DNA of 64,000 nucleotides, taken from the NCBI GenBank assembly GCA_013400155.1, contig VXBM01000017.1, positions 1,387,996 to 1,451,995 of the forward strand, read 5' to 3'. The notes beneath the pieces were generated by a model, which was not told where the DNA came from, did no database searches, and saw only the letters and a list, made by a program, of their open reading frames with translations. Positions 25,901 to 39,100 of this stretch are shown one piece after another. Origin of the DNA: Helopsaltes ochotensis (taxonomy: Eukaryota > Chordata > Aves > Passeriformes > Locustellidae). Position 1 is the first letter of the stretch; the number at the start of each line of letters is the position of its first letter. The position numbers were made by a program, and so were the translations under genes.

Positions 25901-27570
25901 CAAGTTGAGCTGAGCAAACCTGGCCTAGCAGGGTAAATGTACACAATGTCCTTGCACAGTAACACAGGGCCCTTCTAGGGAGCCCCAGTCTGAGAGCAAA
26001 CACTGGACATTGACCTTTATCTCACACCAGGCTGTGTGTGCAAACGTTATGCTGACCAATGCACATTCGTAATTCAAGAATAGACATAAAAAAGGTGTGA
26101 ATGAGTTTTGGAGGGCAAAACAGATTAGCAGATCTGTACAGAAAAAAACATTTAGAATAGGCTCTCACTGCAGACAGGGCAAAACACTGGCATGGTTTTA
26201 CTGAGGTCCCACTAAGACCATATCCAAAGAAAAAGAAATTAAATTAAATGGGCAGAAATACAGCCTGCTCACACTTCACAGAAGCCACGCTCAGACTATT
26301 AAAGAAACGAGCAACCCTGCAAAAAAAGCATGCCACAAAGCATCACTGAATGGCTGCCACATCCTCCTCATCTTCCCACTGTTTTCTTTTGAAAGTATTT
26401 GTTGATTACTTTGTTATGTTTATCTATAAATCTAACCTTACAAATCATAAGTGGTCTGTACAAACAGCCTGTATGAATACTTGGTGCTATGAAAACATAA
26501 ATTATTTTTTTAGCTTCTTTTTGAGTAAAGCCACAGGCAATTGCTAGGGTTAGGTGTAGGAGGGTGGCAGTGTGATAAAATTCTTTTCAGGCTACAACTG
26601 ATTCTTTGGAAATGACTGACTGTTCTGGCATTAAGCCATGTGTAGCAGCCCACATTTTATAATTACCAAGTTTGTTTTGTTGCTTTGGGGCAATTGTTTG
26701 GTGTTTCCTTTGTTGTTGTTTATTTGTTTTACCTTACTGCTACTGGATAAACAATAGTCTTAGGCTTTAAAGCAGTAGAAGTCTACACTCTTGGGAGATA
26801 CCCACATAAGCAACATTTTGTGAGTTGTCTAAACAACGTAAAACAAAATGACAAAACAACTTTAAAAAAAACCCCTTTGCATACCAATTCAAAACAATGT
26901 AAACAAGATGGATATTCTTTTTTTACATATGGGATTTTCCATATCCTGAAAGCTAAACTATCAGAAACCACATAGAAACAAGTAATCTGGTTGCTGATCC
27001 GAGTCTTTCGGTTTGCCCTCTTCTTCACCAGCAGCACCAAACCACACATACTGACTCAGGCCCTAAGACGAGGACTACTCTCACATGCTGGTAATTGATT
27101 CATTATTTTTGTCTTTACTCTCCTAAAAGCTAGGTGAATGATTTTTTTTTCTTTTGGACTCCAATTCTCCATCACTAGACTATTTAGGAAAGGAAAAAAC
27201 CTAACCAGATACACCCTCAAAGTTTACCTTTTTAAACTCACTACTCAGCAAATGCAAAAAAAGCAAAATATTCATGAAATAATTCTAAATAAATTGCAGT
27301 CATACATCCTCAGCTGAAATACAGTGTTCAGCTCTTGGGAGCCAGAAGCAGGAATCTGTGATTGCAGGCAGACCTGGTGTATGAAAACTGAGTAAGATAA
27401 CCACAACTAAGAAATTTAGAGCCAGGATGCCACAATCATGCAGTATCATATAATTAAGATATACTATGTTTTATATGAGATTGAAAAAATGGAAGGATAA
27501 TTAAAACAAAAACAGAAATACAGATATACATATACTTGCTGTATTAGGGCTTGTCCACACTGCAATACAC

Positions 27571-27617
27571 ATGTGTGTGTGTATATATATGCGTGTGTGT
27601 GTATATATATATATATA
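27571..27617. repeat. Compound TG/TA microsatellite
   Basis: Alternating blocks of TG and TA, two of each: (TG)n(TA)n GCG (TG)n(TA)n. The purine-pyrimidine alternation is nearly unbroken. It lies next to the 3' end of an antisense CR1 stub. Confidence 0.9.
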
Positions 27618-27635
27618 AAAAACTAGACTGTAATA

Positions 27636-27760
27636 GTATCATAGTCATTAAGGTTGAAAAAGACCTCCAAGATCATCAAGCCTAATCTCCAATTCAGTTT
27701 GTACTCCGTGGTAACTCATAGCAAGACTATACGTGGAGCTTCTCCGTGTTTGTAGAATGA
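27636..27760 (-). mobile_element. CR1 3'-end stub, minus orientation
   Basis: On the plus strand the CR1 end appears in reverse: ATCATAGTCATTAAGGTTGA, then AAAGACCTCCAAGATCATCA and AGCCTAATCTCC. This is the reversed form of the standard CR1 3' terminal block. The match fades after about 60-120 bp, so the upper boundary is approximate. The element's 3' end faces the TG/TA microsatellite at 27571-27617. Confidence 0.7.
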
Positions 27761-30700
27761 AAGTCCATCTTGCGCTCCCTCAGTGTGGCGTACATTCAAC
27801 ACTGCTCATGCAACAGTGACTGCCATGCTGCTGCTGCTGCCTGGCTTCTGCAGGCAAGCCTTAGCACTTCACAGCCTTTGCACACATCAGCTTATTCCAC
27901 TTCAGAAGTTACAAGTGTTTCCTCACAACCTGCCCGCACTAAGGAGACCCATCTGGGGTCACCCTCCTTTCACATAACTGCTTGCTCCCTATCAACCACC
28001 TCATACAAAATCATTGTTTCTTGATGCCGCAGCCAGCTTTGAGCATCAGGAAGGACATCAAGAACAATTGCTCAATGTCTCTGATACTGTGGGTCAAAGG
28101 ACATCCAATAAAACTATCATGTGGCAAGTTCAAAATTACAAGTTCTACTTCATCCATGCGCTACTCAAGTGTATGACTTGTTACTCCAGGAAGCCACAAA
28201 GGGAGAAGTTCAAAAAACTGTTATTTACATTCACCTGTAGAAAACGGGTGATCCTCAAGAACTCTTAAGCAACATGCCACTGCCTTTAGCTGAAGACGAC
28301 CCTAAGCTTCAGATTACAGAATGCTGAGAGAATAATTTGTGCATATTTTCCTACAGCATGGCTATGATCTCCTACTCTTCCCTTAGCCCTTCCTGTACTT
28401 TATCACCTCACTCAAGAGTTGTAAATATTGCTCTTGCTTTGTTCCACAGTTTTATTTCTCATCTACATTTCTATTTTATTCTATGTTGAAGAAAATATTT
28501 TAAAGAAAATAAACAGTATCTAAATCCTAGTTTTATGTATGTTTGATTATCTAATGAGAGTGATATAAAGGAAGGGAAAGAGTTTATGTAATAAACAGCA
28601 TTGATTTAAAACAACTCGAGGGGTTGAGGCTAATTCTTGTTTTTGAACTTAAAAGGAGAATCAATGACAGCAACTTTGTCCAAATCATGCCTGAACATTT
28701 GTATTAAACTATGTCCCTGTAAGTTTGAAGAGCACCTTAAACTATCAAGATCAATCAGAGCACAAAGTACTCCTGAACAAAGCATTGCTCAAAGTAGCAT
28801 AACTCCCATTTAGCTAAATCCAACTGTCAATAATCCTGCTACATCCCAGCTGGAGCAGCGTAGCCACCTCTGAAAGCAGCCTTATCCAACTGCTTTCAAG
28901 CCAGTCATAAACAGCTACAACTGCATGAAATATCAGCTTTGAAAGTGATAATAAATGTTGTGCATTTCATAGCAAGTTAAGTAGTTTTCATTATTTTTGT
29001 CACGTACACCGCTTCTTGGGAGAATTCACTTAAATCCACAGGAATTTCCCTAACTAAATCCGTTTTGACAAAGCAGCAACTTGAAAGTGTGCTTAATTTT
29101 GCATCTGACTTGTTAGTATCTGAAAATTTATTTTCTGAAATGAAATTATTTTTCTTTTCTTTTTTAGGATTAGTTTGCTGGAGTTAGATGACAAGTTATA
29201 TTTTTATTAAACTCACTATCATTTATATTAAAAATTCAAATATCCATTAGGAACGTACGACAGCGTTGAATAAAATTTCAATAAAATTTTAATTAGCAAT
29301 TATACAGCATAATCAACATAATGCATCGAATATTTGGGTGATCTTACCAGGACATAATCTCTTACAAAAGAGATATGAGATGTATATAACAAAAGCACGA
29401 GCAAAACTGGAGAAAAATTACACTTGGATTTACGTCTACATTTGAACCACCAACCACAGGCACTCACATTAGCACAAGGCACATCAACCACCTCTGGTCT
29501 GGGGCTCCTAACACCAACAATCACCGAACTTTAACCACATAGGTCTGGAGAAAATGATTTGTTCGCTTTATTGTGCTTAGCCAGTGCTACCCTCCCAGGA
29601 AAACCACACTGTAAACTGAATGAGGTATCCCACATCCTAACAAAGTATCTTCAATATGCTGAATAAAAACATGAGTAGCATTAACTGTGGTACTCTAAAC
29701 TCTCATAACATGCTCTTTGCCCCCTCTCATTTAATTTCCTTCTATACTGTGAAAAAAGTCACAACTCCTATGTATGACAACTGCTGCAGACTGTACCATT
29801 ACAGCTCTTTAGATGATTTATGAGGTCCGTGACTCAGTTTTAAAGGCTCACGTGACTGTGGGCTACCGAATCCTGCAGCTCATCAGCAGGAGGGATTCCA
29901 AGAACGACAGGATGAATTTTTATATTTTACATCAAATTACAGCAAGTAACAGAAATCTTCCATGTGACACAAGCAAATTAAACTATAAAATAAATTACAA
30001 GGTATAGAGAACATTATCTTGAAGGAGATTTAAAAAAAAAGAATGTCTGGAGACTAAACCAACCATCCTTGCAGTGCAAGCCCTCCATTTCCATACACTT
30101 AAAATCCACGATTTTGTTGCAAAACGGCAGCAATCTTTTTAATGTGGCAAGGTAGAGGGAGTAAAGATGACAAAAGAATGAAATCCAATTTTTCTGGCCC
30201 ATTATTACCAAAACAGCAGAGACTATTAGGGGGTTGAAGGATCTTCCATTATTTGAAACATTATGCCAAACAAGGCTATACAAAATAAAACAAAGGCAGA
30301 TCAACCATATGTGCACCCTTCTACAACTAATTTTAGACAAAAAACCACTTTATATTAGACATTACAAGCTAAGACCTTTTGAAAAACAAACAAACCATAA
30401 AGTTCAATATAAAAACCAGTGTACTGAGAAATTTTGGGAAAGCTGTTTTCTCATCAGAGGTTTTGGTAATGAAAAAATTTTATGGCAATTACAAAGCCAA
30501 ATGAGTCATTAATATTAATCCTTAACATCTGGGAAGAACTGGGTAGTTTATTATAATATATTCTCAAACATTTGTGGCAATAAACATTACACAGAAGATG
30601 AACTCACAGTGTTTCACAGGATTTCTAAAAGCTTTTAATTATTTTTAAACAAGAGATTTTAATTTGGGAACCTCTTTTAAGCTTGCTCTAAAAGTTCTTA

Positions 30701-31484
30701 GGCATTTGTCATATCAAGCAAATATTAACTCCCCATAATTTGTGCAAGGCTTATTTTTGTACTATCATCCATTCCAGGGCAGTCATCATTTCTGAATATT
30801 GCTAGGCAAACCTATCAGTGAAGGTAAACAGAACTCCAAACAAATAATACTCATGTAGAATTTAAAGCTAACATATTTTATGCATTTCATCAAAATTCCA
30901 TATTTAGCTACAGCTTTTCAACTTGAAAGGACTGTAAACACATCCTAGATTTGGCCCAAAATCTGCACTGGATTGTTATGTAAGATTTTTTCTAATTCAT
31001 AATGCAATTTTTTAGTTCATTGAGGTCATAGTAAGTATTTAATCTTATTTCATCTAAAATAATTAATGCACATAAGCAAAACATAAGAGTACACACAAAG
31101 TAACTGATATTTCTTTTTATGTAGCTGTGGGCTACTGCTGCCCTTCTGGTACAGATGAGTCACTCTGTAACACTAATTTTCTTTGCCAGTGGCCATATCA
31201 ACAAACCAAAGCTCTTATTATCTTGATCCCTGTTTTCTTGCTGTACGAAAACCAGAAATTGATTTCCACTAGACATTTTGAATTGGCAAAACCAAAACCA
31301 CAACCACACACTAATATTAAGGGTTTTTTTGATTTCTTCTTCTTGTTTTAAGAGTCTTCTAGCTACCAGTGGAAGCAGCTTCCAGAAATTCCATGTAAAG
31401 ATATGTATTTTCTATTAATTTTAAACCTAGTCTATTGTTAAATTTAAAACTTACCTGAATTATATAACAAGAGGACAAGATAGT

Positions 31485-31517
31485 GTTGTAAAACTGTTGT
31501 AAAACTGTTGTAAAACT
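31485..31517. repeat. 11-bp tandem repeat, 3 copies
   Basis: Three exact copies of GTTGTAAAACT occupy 33 bp. Confidence 0.92.
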
Positions 31518-34500
31518 GCAATATTAAGTAATGACTATTTACAACAAAATGTCAGTCACTACTTTTAGCATTATAATATATACAGTACTAATAAGATTGA
31601 AAAGACAAGATGATGACTGAGCTTAGATTTTTGGAAAAAAAAACCCTCTTACTATAACAATACCACCTAATTATTGTTAGGAGGAGAAAAAACTACTTTC
31701 CAAATTCCAACAGATTCATCAGTTGCATATACACAAATATATTTATGAGTAAAAAAAGAGCAAGCAAGAACAACGTCTAAGGTTTGCTCCATTCTAATCT
31801 AATTGGGCTGAAATGAGGAGAATGGGAAGAAATGCGGAAATACTCTTCCTTCCTGGCAAATGTCACTCAGCACCAAAATATCCCGCATTCTATCCAAAGG
31901 TCTGAACTACTCCTCTACATGAGTAAGCAAGGAGGCAAGGATTATCCTGACAGCAGCTCAAATATATATTGACTGTGATTCAATTACAGCTTTTTAGGTA
32001 TTATGACCACTTATAGCCTACAGCTACGAAAATGGAATTCACATCCTTGGTAACATGCTGGGTGTTGTCTTCTACATAAAAAAAATTTCTACTTACTTAG
32101 ATGTTATTACATTGTACCATCAGAATTAAAACATTTGCCTTCAGGGCAGATCTTAATTGTTGAGTTGCTTTCTAATTGGTAACGCAAGTTTAAAACAATT
32201 ATAGCTTGACAAAATCTATTTTCAAATCTAAAACCAATAGCACAAACAGTGTGGAAAATATTAAATGCTCCATCATGGTTCACCAACGTGTAAGTTGTTT
32301 TCTACTGTATTAACATTACCACAATACTCCTGAAAATAAAACATTAAAGCACATATATTCTTTTTATGCAAAAGAGAAAGACATTATACATGCCCAGGAA
32401 AATTTCTTCCCCAACATCTAAAGATTTATACTTTTTTTTTAACCTCTGACACTTTTGTCTTACTTTTCATTATTGTTTCTATTTCAGTTCTCGCACTAGG
32501 TCAAAAAGCAAAGTATGAGAGGTGCAAGCCATGAATCTTTTGAACTTAAAAGCTACAATAGTAAATTATCAGTTCAAAGTCCTTCCTAGTTCAGTATGGC
32601 ATCCCAACAGCAGCCACACGTGGATGTCTAGACAAGACTAAAACACGAGAAGCACATACAACACTCTTTCAGCTGCCAACTATTTTCAGCAGAGAAGATT
32701 TCCTACCCAGATCTGCAGTTGCAGAAGGACTGGAGTACTCTTCTGGTACTCTTTACTGTCAGGACAGAGGTGACATGACTGCTAGTGATATGAAAATCAG
32801 CAGACACAATCAGATTATCAATTAATTAGTAAAAAAGTCTCCACAACGCTATCAATCTCATGCTACTTGGTTAATTTTTAGATATGATTCTAAAGTGTTT
32901 GGCTACTGTACCCCTCTCCTCCAACCTGTGATGTCACTTGATCAACAGAACAGCAAATAATCGCATGTTTTTCAAACAAAATTGAAATTACCTTTCTTAC
33001 AGATGAGATCAATTCAACCCAGTGCTGTAAAAAACCCCAACAAGACAACTGTTAAGCCTGTAATTCTACATTCTATAAAAAAAGATACCTGGTTTGGGAG
33101 CATGACTGAAGTTTAATGTAAAAATGGTACGGTAGAGTGACTGAATAAAGCAGAGAATATGCCTCCAATTAAAGGAGGTTTTAATACCCTTTTCTGATAT
33201 CTATCTACTAAATCATAATATTGGATGCTTTCTGTTGTTACTTTTACCACTGTGCAACACTTGGTACCAACTTTCCAATTGGGCAGATTACTATAATGAC
33301 ATTTTTACTCAAAACAAAAGAAAGATGGCACATGCTTTCAATTTTACTGACATAATTTTATCATCATACTGATAAAACTAAGTCCTTATTAAATTCATAT
33401 TTTGAAGGTCTGTAGGCATTGTAATAGAAAGAAATTCAATGTTTTCAAGATAATTAGAATCTGATTATTTTATTTAATGTATTTACCCTTCTAATGTTCA
33501 AACATTTGACTCTGTTGCAATACAAATTTCCCTATATTCCATAGTCGAAAAAATTTTAACATTTTCTGATCCTCTTCCATGAACTACATTTTCTACTTCT
33601 GCTGTTAGTATGAAATGCACTAAAGGCAGGTCACATGATTTCCCTCATGTCAACAAATGATGGCTCAATTAGGCAGATAAGAATCTACAGTCCTCAGCAG
33701 AAACTCTCTTCAGCCCATTCTCAGCAGTATAAAGAAGCACTTAGGGACAGCACTGGTTCTGGGGAATGAATACTTGCTATCCTTTATATTACACGCTCCT
33801 TGAAAATTTCTCTCTTTCTTCAGCAAAAATTGGATCCTTCATATTGTTGCAAATTTTCAATCACTTATAGTTGGTAATTTTTTTTCTACATTCAGTCGTT
33901 GTTCATGATTTAAATGAATAAAATAATGAGGAATTTTAATTTTAGTATGTTAATTCTAAATTGGAATTTTTCCTCTTGGAAAAAAGCTATCTTAATAACT
34001 GAACAAATCAAAGTACTTTGTTTTGACTACAGTCCTCAAAGGACAGGAGAAATTCATATGTAAGAACAAAGTTCATTCTTACCTTACTTTGCTGTGATCA
34101 ATGTACAGCAGTATGCACAGCTATAAATGCCAGTGTTGTCCTGGGTGCCCTCAGCAGATGACAGTAGGTTGTCTCTGCTTCATTCCAATTACTCACACAA
34201 TCCTCCATATCCACTACCTGCCACTGTTTTGCTGCATTTCTTTATTTTAACCCTTCTGTGAAGAGAAATCTAAGAGAAATACTGTGGTCTCTCACATCAG
34301 GTTACACAGAGAGCAAGACAGATTATTCAGTACCGCCCTCTTCTCCCATTTTTTACATTTGCCTCATTCTTTCAAATTTTATGACTCTTTATAATGCTTA
34401 GCCTTTACTTTTCACAAAACACCTCAATGTTGTTCAGCACCAATTATACTCCATATGGTCTTAAAAAGACATGTTCAGAGGCATATGCTGAGGCATATTT

Positions 34501-36059
34501 CATGATAAATACTGTTAACTGCTGTTTCCCACCATTTTCAAATTTGCAGGAAAGTATTGTTATATTGCATCTGGCAATACCATACTTGGCAAAAACTATT
34601 AGGGGCAGTGGCATCCTGCAAAACAACTTGCGTAACTTCAGCATAAAAAGCGGTAACAAGACATCTTCCCATCTACACATCTCCAAGGACGAGAATCATT
34701 AGCCACGTACTAACCACGGGAAATCTTGTGACTTAGGAAGAGCTTTGCAATATTTATGGACCATGAGGTCTGAGTATTTATGGTGAATACTATGGCCAGG
34801 TGTTTATTAAATTATTTTGTTCCAGCAGCTACATTATTTAGAAACATGAAAAATGCACATTATCCTTAACCAACACAGTCCCACCAATAGAAACATGGTG
34901 CAAGTATGCTTGGGAAGGTGAAAGCACTTCTGCTGGTGCAGCAGCTATTACAAAGTGCCTCCATGTTAGGGTGCTTATTGCAGAAAGAAGTGTAAATCCC
35001 CAGGATGGGTTTCCACAGCAGCTGCATCAGCAAAATGCTTCTATTACGGAAAAAATCTAAGGGCCCTTATCTTTTGTTTAAGTCAAACCTTTGCAGGGAT
35101 TAGTACTGGTGTTTTTATCTTGTTTGTATTGCTAAAATGATGTTTTATCTATCAAGCACTACTTGCTACCATGACAGTCTGTATATTCCTTAGAAAGAAA
35201 CAGTGTATCACATCCACTACTCCAAATTAAAAAAATTCTTCAAAAACAGCACTTATTACTTATTCACAGAATGTAGTATTTCCTTGCGCATTCTACCCTT
35301 AATTAAAGGAGAAAGAAAAGAAAAAAGGAGGATCTCCCTTCTTTTGACCAAACCAGACAGTCTGAAGCACATTTACCAAGGTGACCCAGTGCACTGCTGA
35401 TTGAACAGTAGCCTGACAACCAAAAGGATTAAAGAGACACCACAAAAACTTCTCAGTAGCTCCTTTCAAATGAACTTCCAGAGCCTGCTTTTGGGATATG
35501 TCAACTCCTGTTTCAAATAAATCTGATAACAAACAAAGCTGGCAGGACTCAGCCCTTCTGCCTTCTAAAGGGCACAAGAATTTATCCCAAAGTTGTAAAA
35601 ACCCAATCTGCAAGGCATATTATTTATGTGTTTATTTAATATATTATCACTGAAAATCCACAGAGACGCATTTTTGCAAAATAGTTATTTTACTCCAAGT
35701 ACACAATTACTAAGCACAATGTAGCACAAATTTTTTCATGACCCAGACTTTCAGGATATTGATTATCTATGCTGTAAAAACATTTTTACTTTCTAAAATG
35801 GTAATTATTTCTTGCAGAATCAAAAAGTAGCCTGCAGGTTCCTATCGTGTTATTTCAAAGCATATGCAGCCTACAGTAAAGATTGATGTCCCTCAATACA
35901 GTTTAAGTTTTGGAATAAGAAGCAACACATTTGAATCCCCTTGTATTATGTGCATGCATATTTTAACATTCTATAATTTTACTGCAAGTTACTGGCTTTG
36001 AAATAGCATGCCCAAATGTTATCACTTCAATGCTCATTTCAAAGCAAATCATTCATCAT

Positions 36060-36098
36060 AAAAAAAAAAAAAAAAAAAAAAAAGAAAAAAAAATAATG

Positions 36099-36132
<34 letters not shown>

Positions 36133-36147
36133 AAAAAAAAAAAAAAA
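36060..36147. repeat. Large interrupted poly(A) tract
   Basis: Runs of A24, A9, A28 and A18 broken by G, TAATG and TAC, 88 bp in all. No AATAAA signal lies just upstream, and the flanks do not look like a copied mRNA. In the ADK pre-mRNA this would be a long U-tract. Exact lengths may be unreliable because of sequencing slippage. Confidence 0.9.
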
Positions 36148-39100
36148 GAAATTGTATTTAAATAACAACACTGTCCTTATTACACAAGTAAACAATAAAT
36201 GAAACTGTAATTTTCACTTCAGATCAAATAGTGGGCTATCATAAATAGCTTAGCTCTAAAGTTGGTCTTTGCTGTTAAAAGAACAATTTTCTTCATGCAA
36301 AACAGCACAGTTACTGTAGAATCTGTATGGTTTTTGAATGTAAAAGTTGATGACATAGACACAATACAAATTTCAGGGTTATGAAGATTATGACATTTCC
36401 TCATGTTAATAAGATCAAGTCCTTTAGAAGAAAGGAGTAACCTCACATTTCAACCAACTGTACAAAGAGTGGTGACTACGAATTTATGATAAATTTTGGT
36501 AGGCAGCAACCAAAACAAACAAGTTTAACTCAAATTAGTCACAAATTCCAAGTTTTGGTCTTTAGAACAGTCTTAAATTAATGATTCTTTTAAAATGTTA
36601 TAGAGAAGTACTGAAACTAAAATTAATAAAGATAGAACCAATATTGTTTCAGAGTTCCAATGCCTGGATTTGATGGTGCTTTAGTTTCGAGATTTTGCTC
36701 GAAGAAAGTTGACATGGTAACAGACAAAATTCTCATGCTCTCACAAGGAGAGCACCGAATAAAGCCTGACGTGCAAGAGAAGCTTCAGTAAAAATTTCCC
36801 TTCCGACTGATTCACCACACCACTTAGAGTATAAAGTCTTCCCTTTTTAATTTACATTTAAATAAGTGTGTTAAGTCTGTCCAGACTTTACATATGACTT
36901 GAGACTCAGTGTCCCTAAAGGCAGAGGCACCTGGGAGCAGAGGTCTCTGCAGTGAGCTGTGGGTGGCACAGCAGGTCCCTGTCCCTTGTGAACACCGGTT
37001 CTCGGCACTCCCCAGCCTGCTACAAAGCCTGATTCGCTCTTTGCAGACAAGTAGCTTACAACCAAGAGACTGATTTAGTATTTCAACAGATTTACATATT
37101 CTATTAATGAAATAAAAGCATGCCTTTTCCCTTTTCTCCCCACCCCCCCTTTAAAAAGCAATATACTTTTAAAAGGGTAATGCAATCACAACCATTATGT
37201 CAATGAATATTACATGCTGGGTTTATCTCTGTAGGTATCTGTCAAATACAAAGCGTGCACAACATCTTTGGAGTAATAATGATGTTTTATCATTTTAATT
37301 ACAAACACTTTGAAAAAAAATCCCTAAAGTGTACCAATTGGGGTGGTCTGAATTAACAGTAGCTTGATAGCCCAAGGGTAGCAAAAATAGATTGAGCTAC
37401 CAAATTTCATAGTAGTTATAGCAGCTGTCTTCTTGCCTCAGGGAACCTGGGTATTTAACAAAGCAGACAGCTTGGCATTGGCATCTGATTAGTAATGTGG
37501 GTTTTGTTGGACAGAATACGGGCAGTTCTATTGTCTCACTGTTTGGTTCGGAATTTGGAGAACTATGGCATCATTTCGTTTTTATAGCCAGCTTCTGTGT
37601 ATTCACTTGCAGGTATTGTAAAAGGTTATTTTCTCACTTATCACTTGCTCCAAGTAGGGAATACTGTCTTGAAACGAGCAGTGAAACATGACAGGATTTA
37701 AATGTCAGGGTCAGTTGCCTTCCCATTTCTGTGCCAAAATTTTGTTGAACCAACTGCGGAAGTTTCTCTAATTGGGCAGAAAAGTGAATAAGGTGAAAGC
37801 TTGTTCTCCCTTTATCACAGAATTATTTGGAATTTAATATAATTGTAAAACATCATTTATTCTAGCCTAACTTTATAAGGGAAAATTTCTCTTCACAAAG
37901 AAGTCTCAGAGGTAAAATCCAACTATTGGGCCTTCTGGGAGAGGGGGATTGATTTTTATTTTTCTAATCCCACGGTAGCCTGACAGTTTGGGGTAAGAGA
38001 ATCTCTAGTTCAAACCTAATCTTCTTAATAGTAAAAAATCTCAGTTAACATGCTTTATCTAAAAAGGTTTGATCTCAGGACATAACCTTAGCACATACAA
38101 CAATATTACTCCGAGGTTTGTGTTTGAACTTCATACAGGCAAAAAGACCCCCCACGTGGCTCCTCTCTCTTTCATTCTTTAAGTATACATCACAAATTAT
38201 TGGGGCTTGTTGGCAGAGTTCAAATCACTGAACTCATTGCAAATAGTCTACTTCAGCTAGAAGTACATTCTTTTACTCTATCAAATCCATCTGAGGTAAT
38301 AAGACTTGATGTTTTATTCAACAGAGCTGAGGAAAATTGTTGCACAATAGGTTAATTCAAAATGGCAGCATAGAAAATGCATCTGTCAGTGGGGATCAAA
38401 TTACAGGGCAAGCTCCTCTCAATGCTTAGAAAAACAAGTCTGCAGTTCTACAGATTATGTGCATGTGTGTGTTTAAAGGGGTGGGAAAGGAGCTAAATAT
38501 CTGAGCTAACCTCCAATTAAAGTCAATCATAAAAACAGCCAATTTAATGAGTACGGATTTCTTTGGGTAATTATAACACCAACCACTTTTTTTCTCCCTC
38601 TCTTTTAAATCTGTAATTCTGCCTTCTTTTTATTGCTTGCTTTGTCATTAATCGCCTCAGGAACTTGATTTCCTAGCAACAGACTCTGCCACCAAACATT
38701 TGGCTCCTTTTCAACATTTTCTTTGTGAAAAATGGCACTGTTATTGCCGCCTGGCTGTTGCAGCTAGACTGGCTGTGTAAGTGTTCTAATAAGGCGTTCT
38801 TTTTAAAAAAGCGCACAAAAATCACATGATAAAAGGAGTGATGGTTGAACTTCATTAATTACTGTGCTGAAGAAACATATCTCCAATTTAAAGGCTACTA
38901 GGGTAGGAGGAGGAGGACTGAATAGGAAATATGTATGTTGTTCATCTCAAAAAATACAATGAATAACATAGAGGTGAACATTTAGAAATAAATATTTTCA
39001 CGATATTAGACAGCTTCTCGTTAATTTTATCCTACAGAAACGGGAGGTACAACCTTCATTAAAAGCTGATGACGTATTTTCTGCATAAAGTACAAAGCAT

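Noticed and set aside
31450..31470. Consensus-like donor (cag|gtaagt) on the minus strand
   Set aside because: The sequence ahead of it is a tandem 11-bp repeat and stop-rich DNA, so it is not a coding exon.
31485..31517. Regular short repeats that might suggest a CRISPR-like array
   Set aside because: The units are directly adjacent with no spacers, and the DNA is vertebrate.
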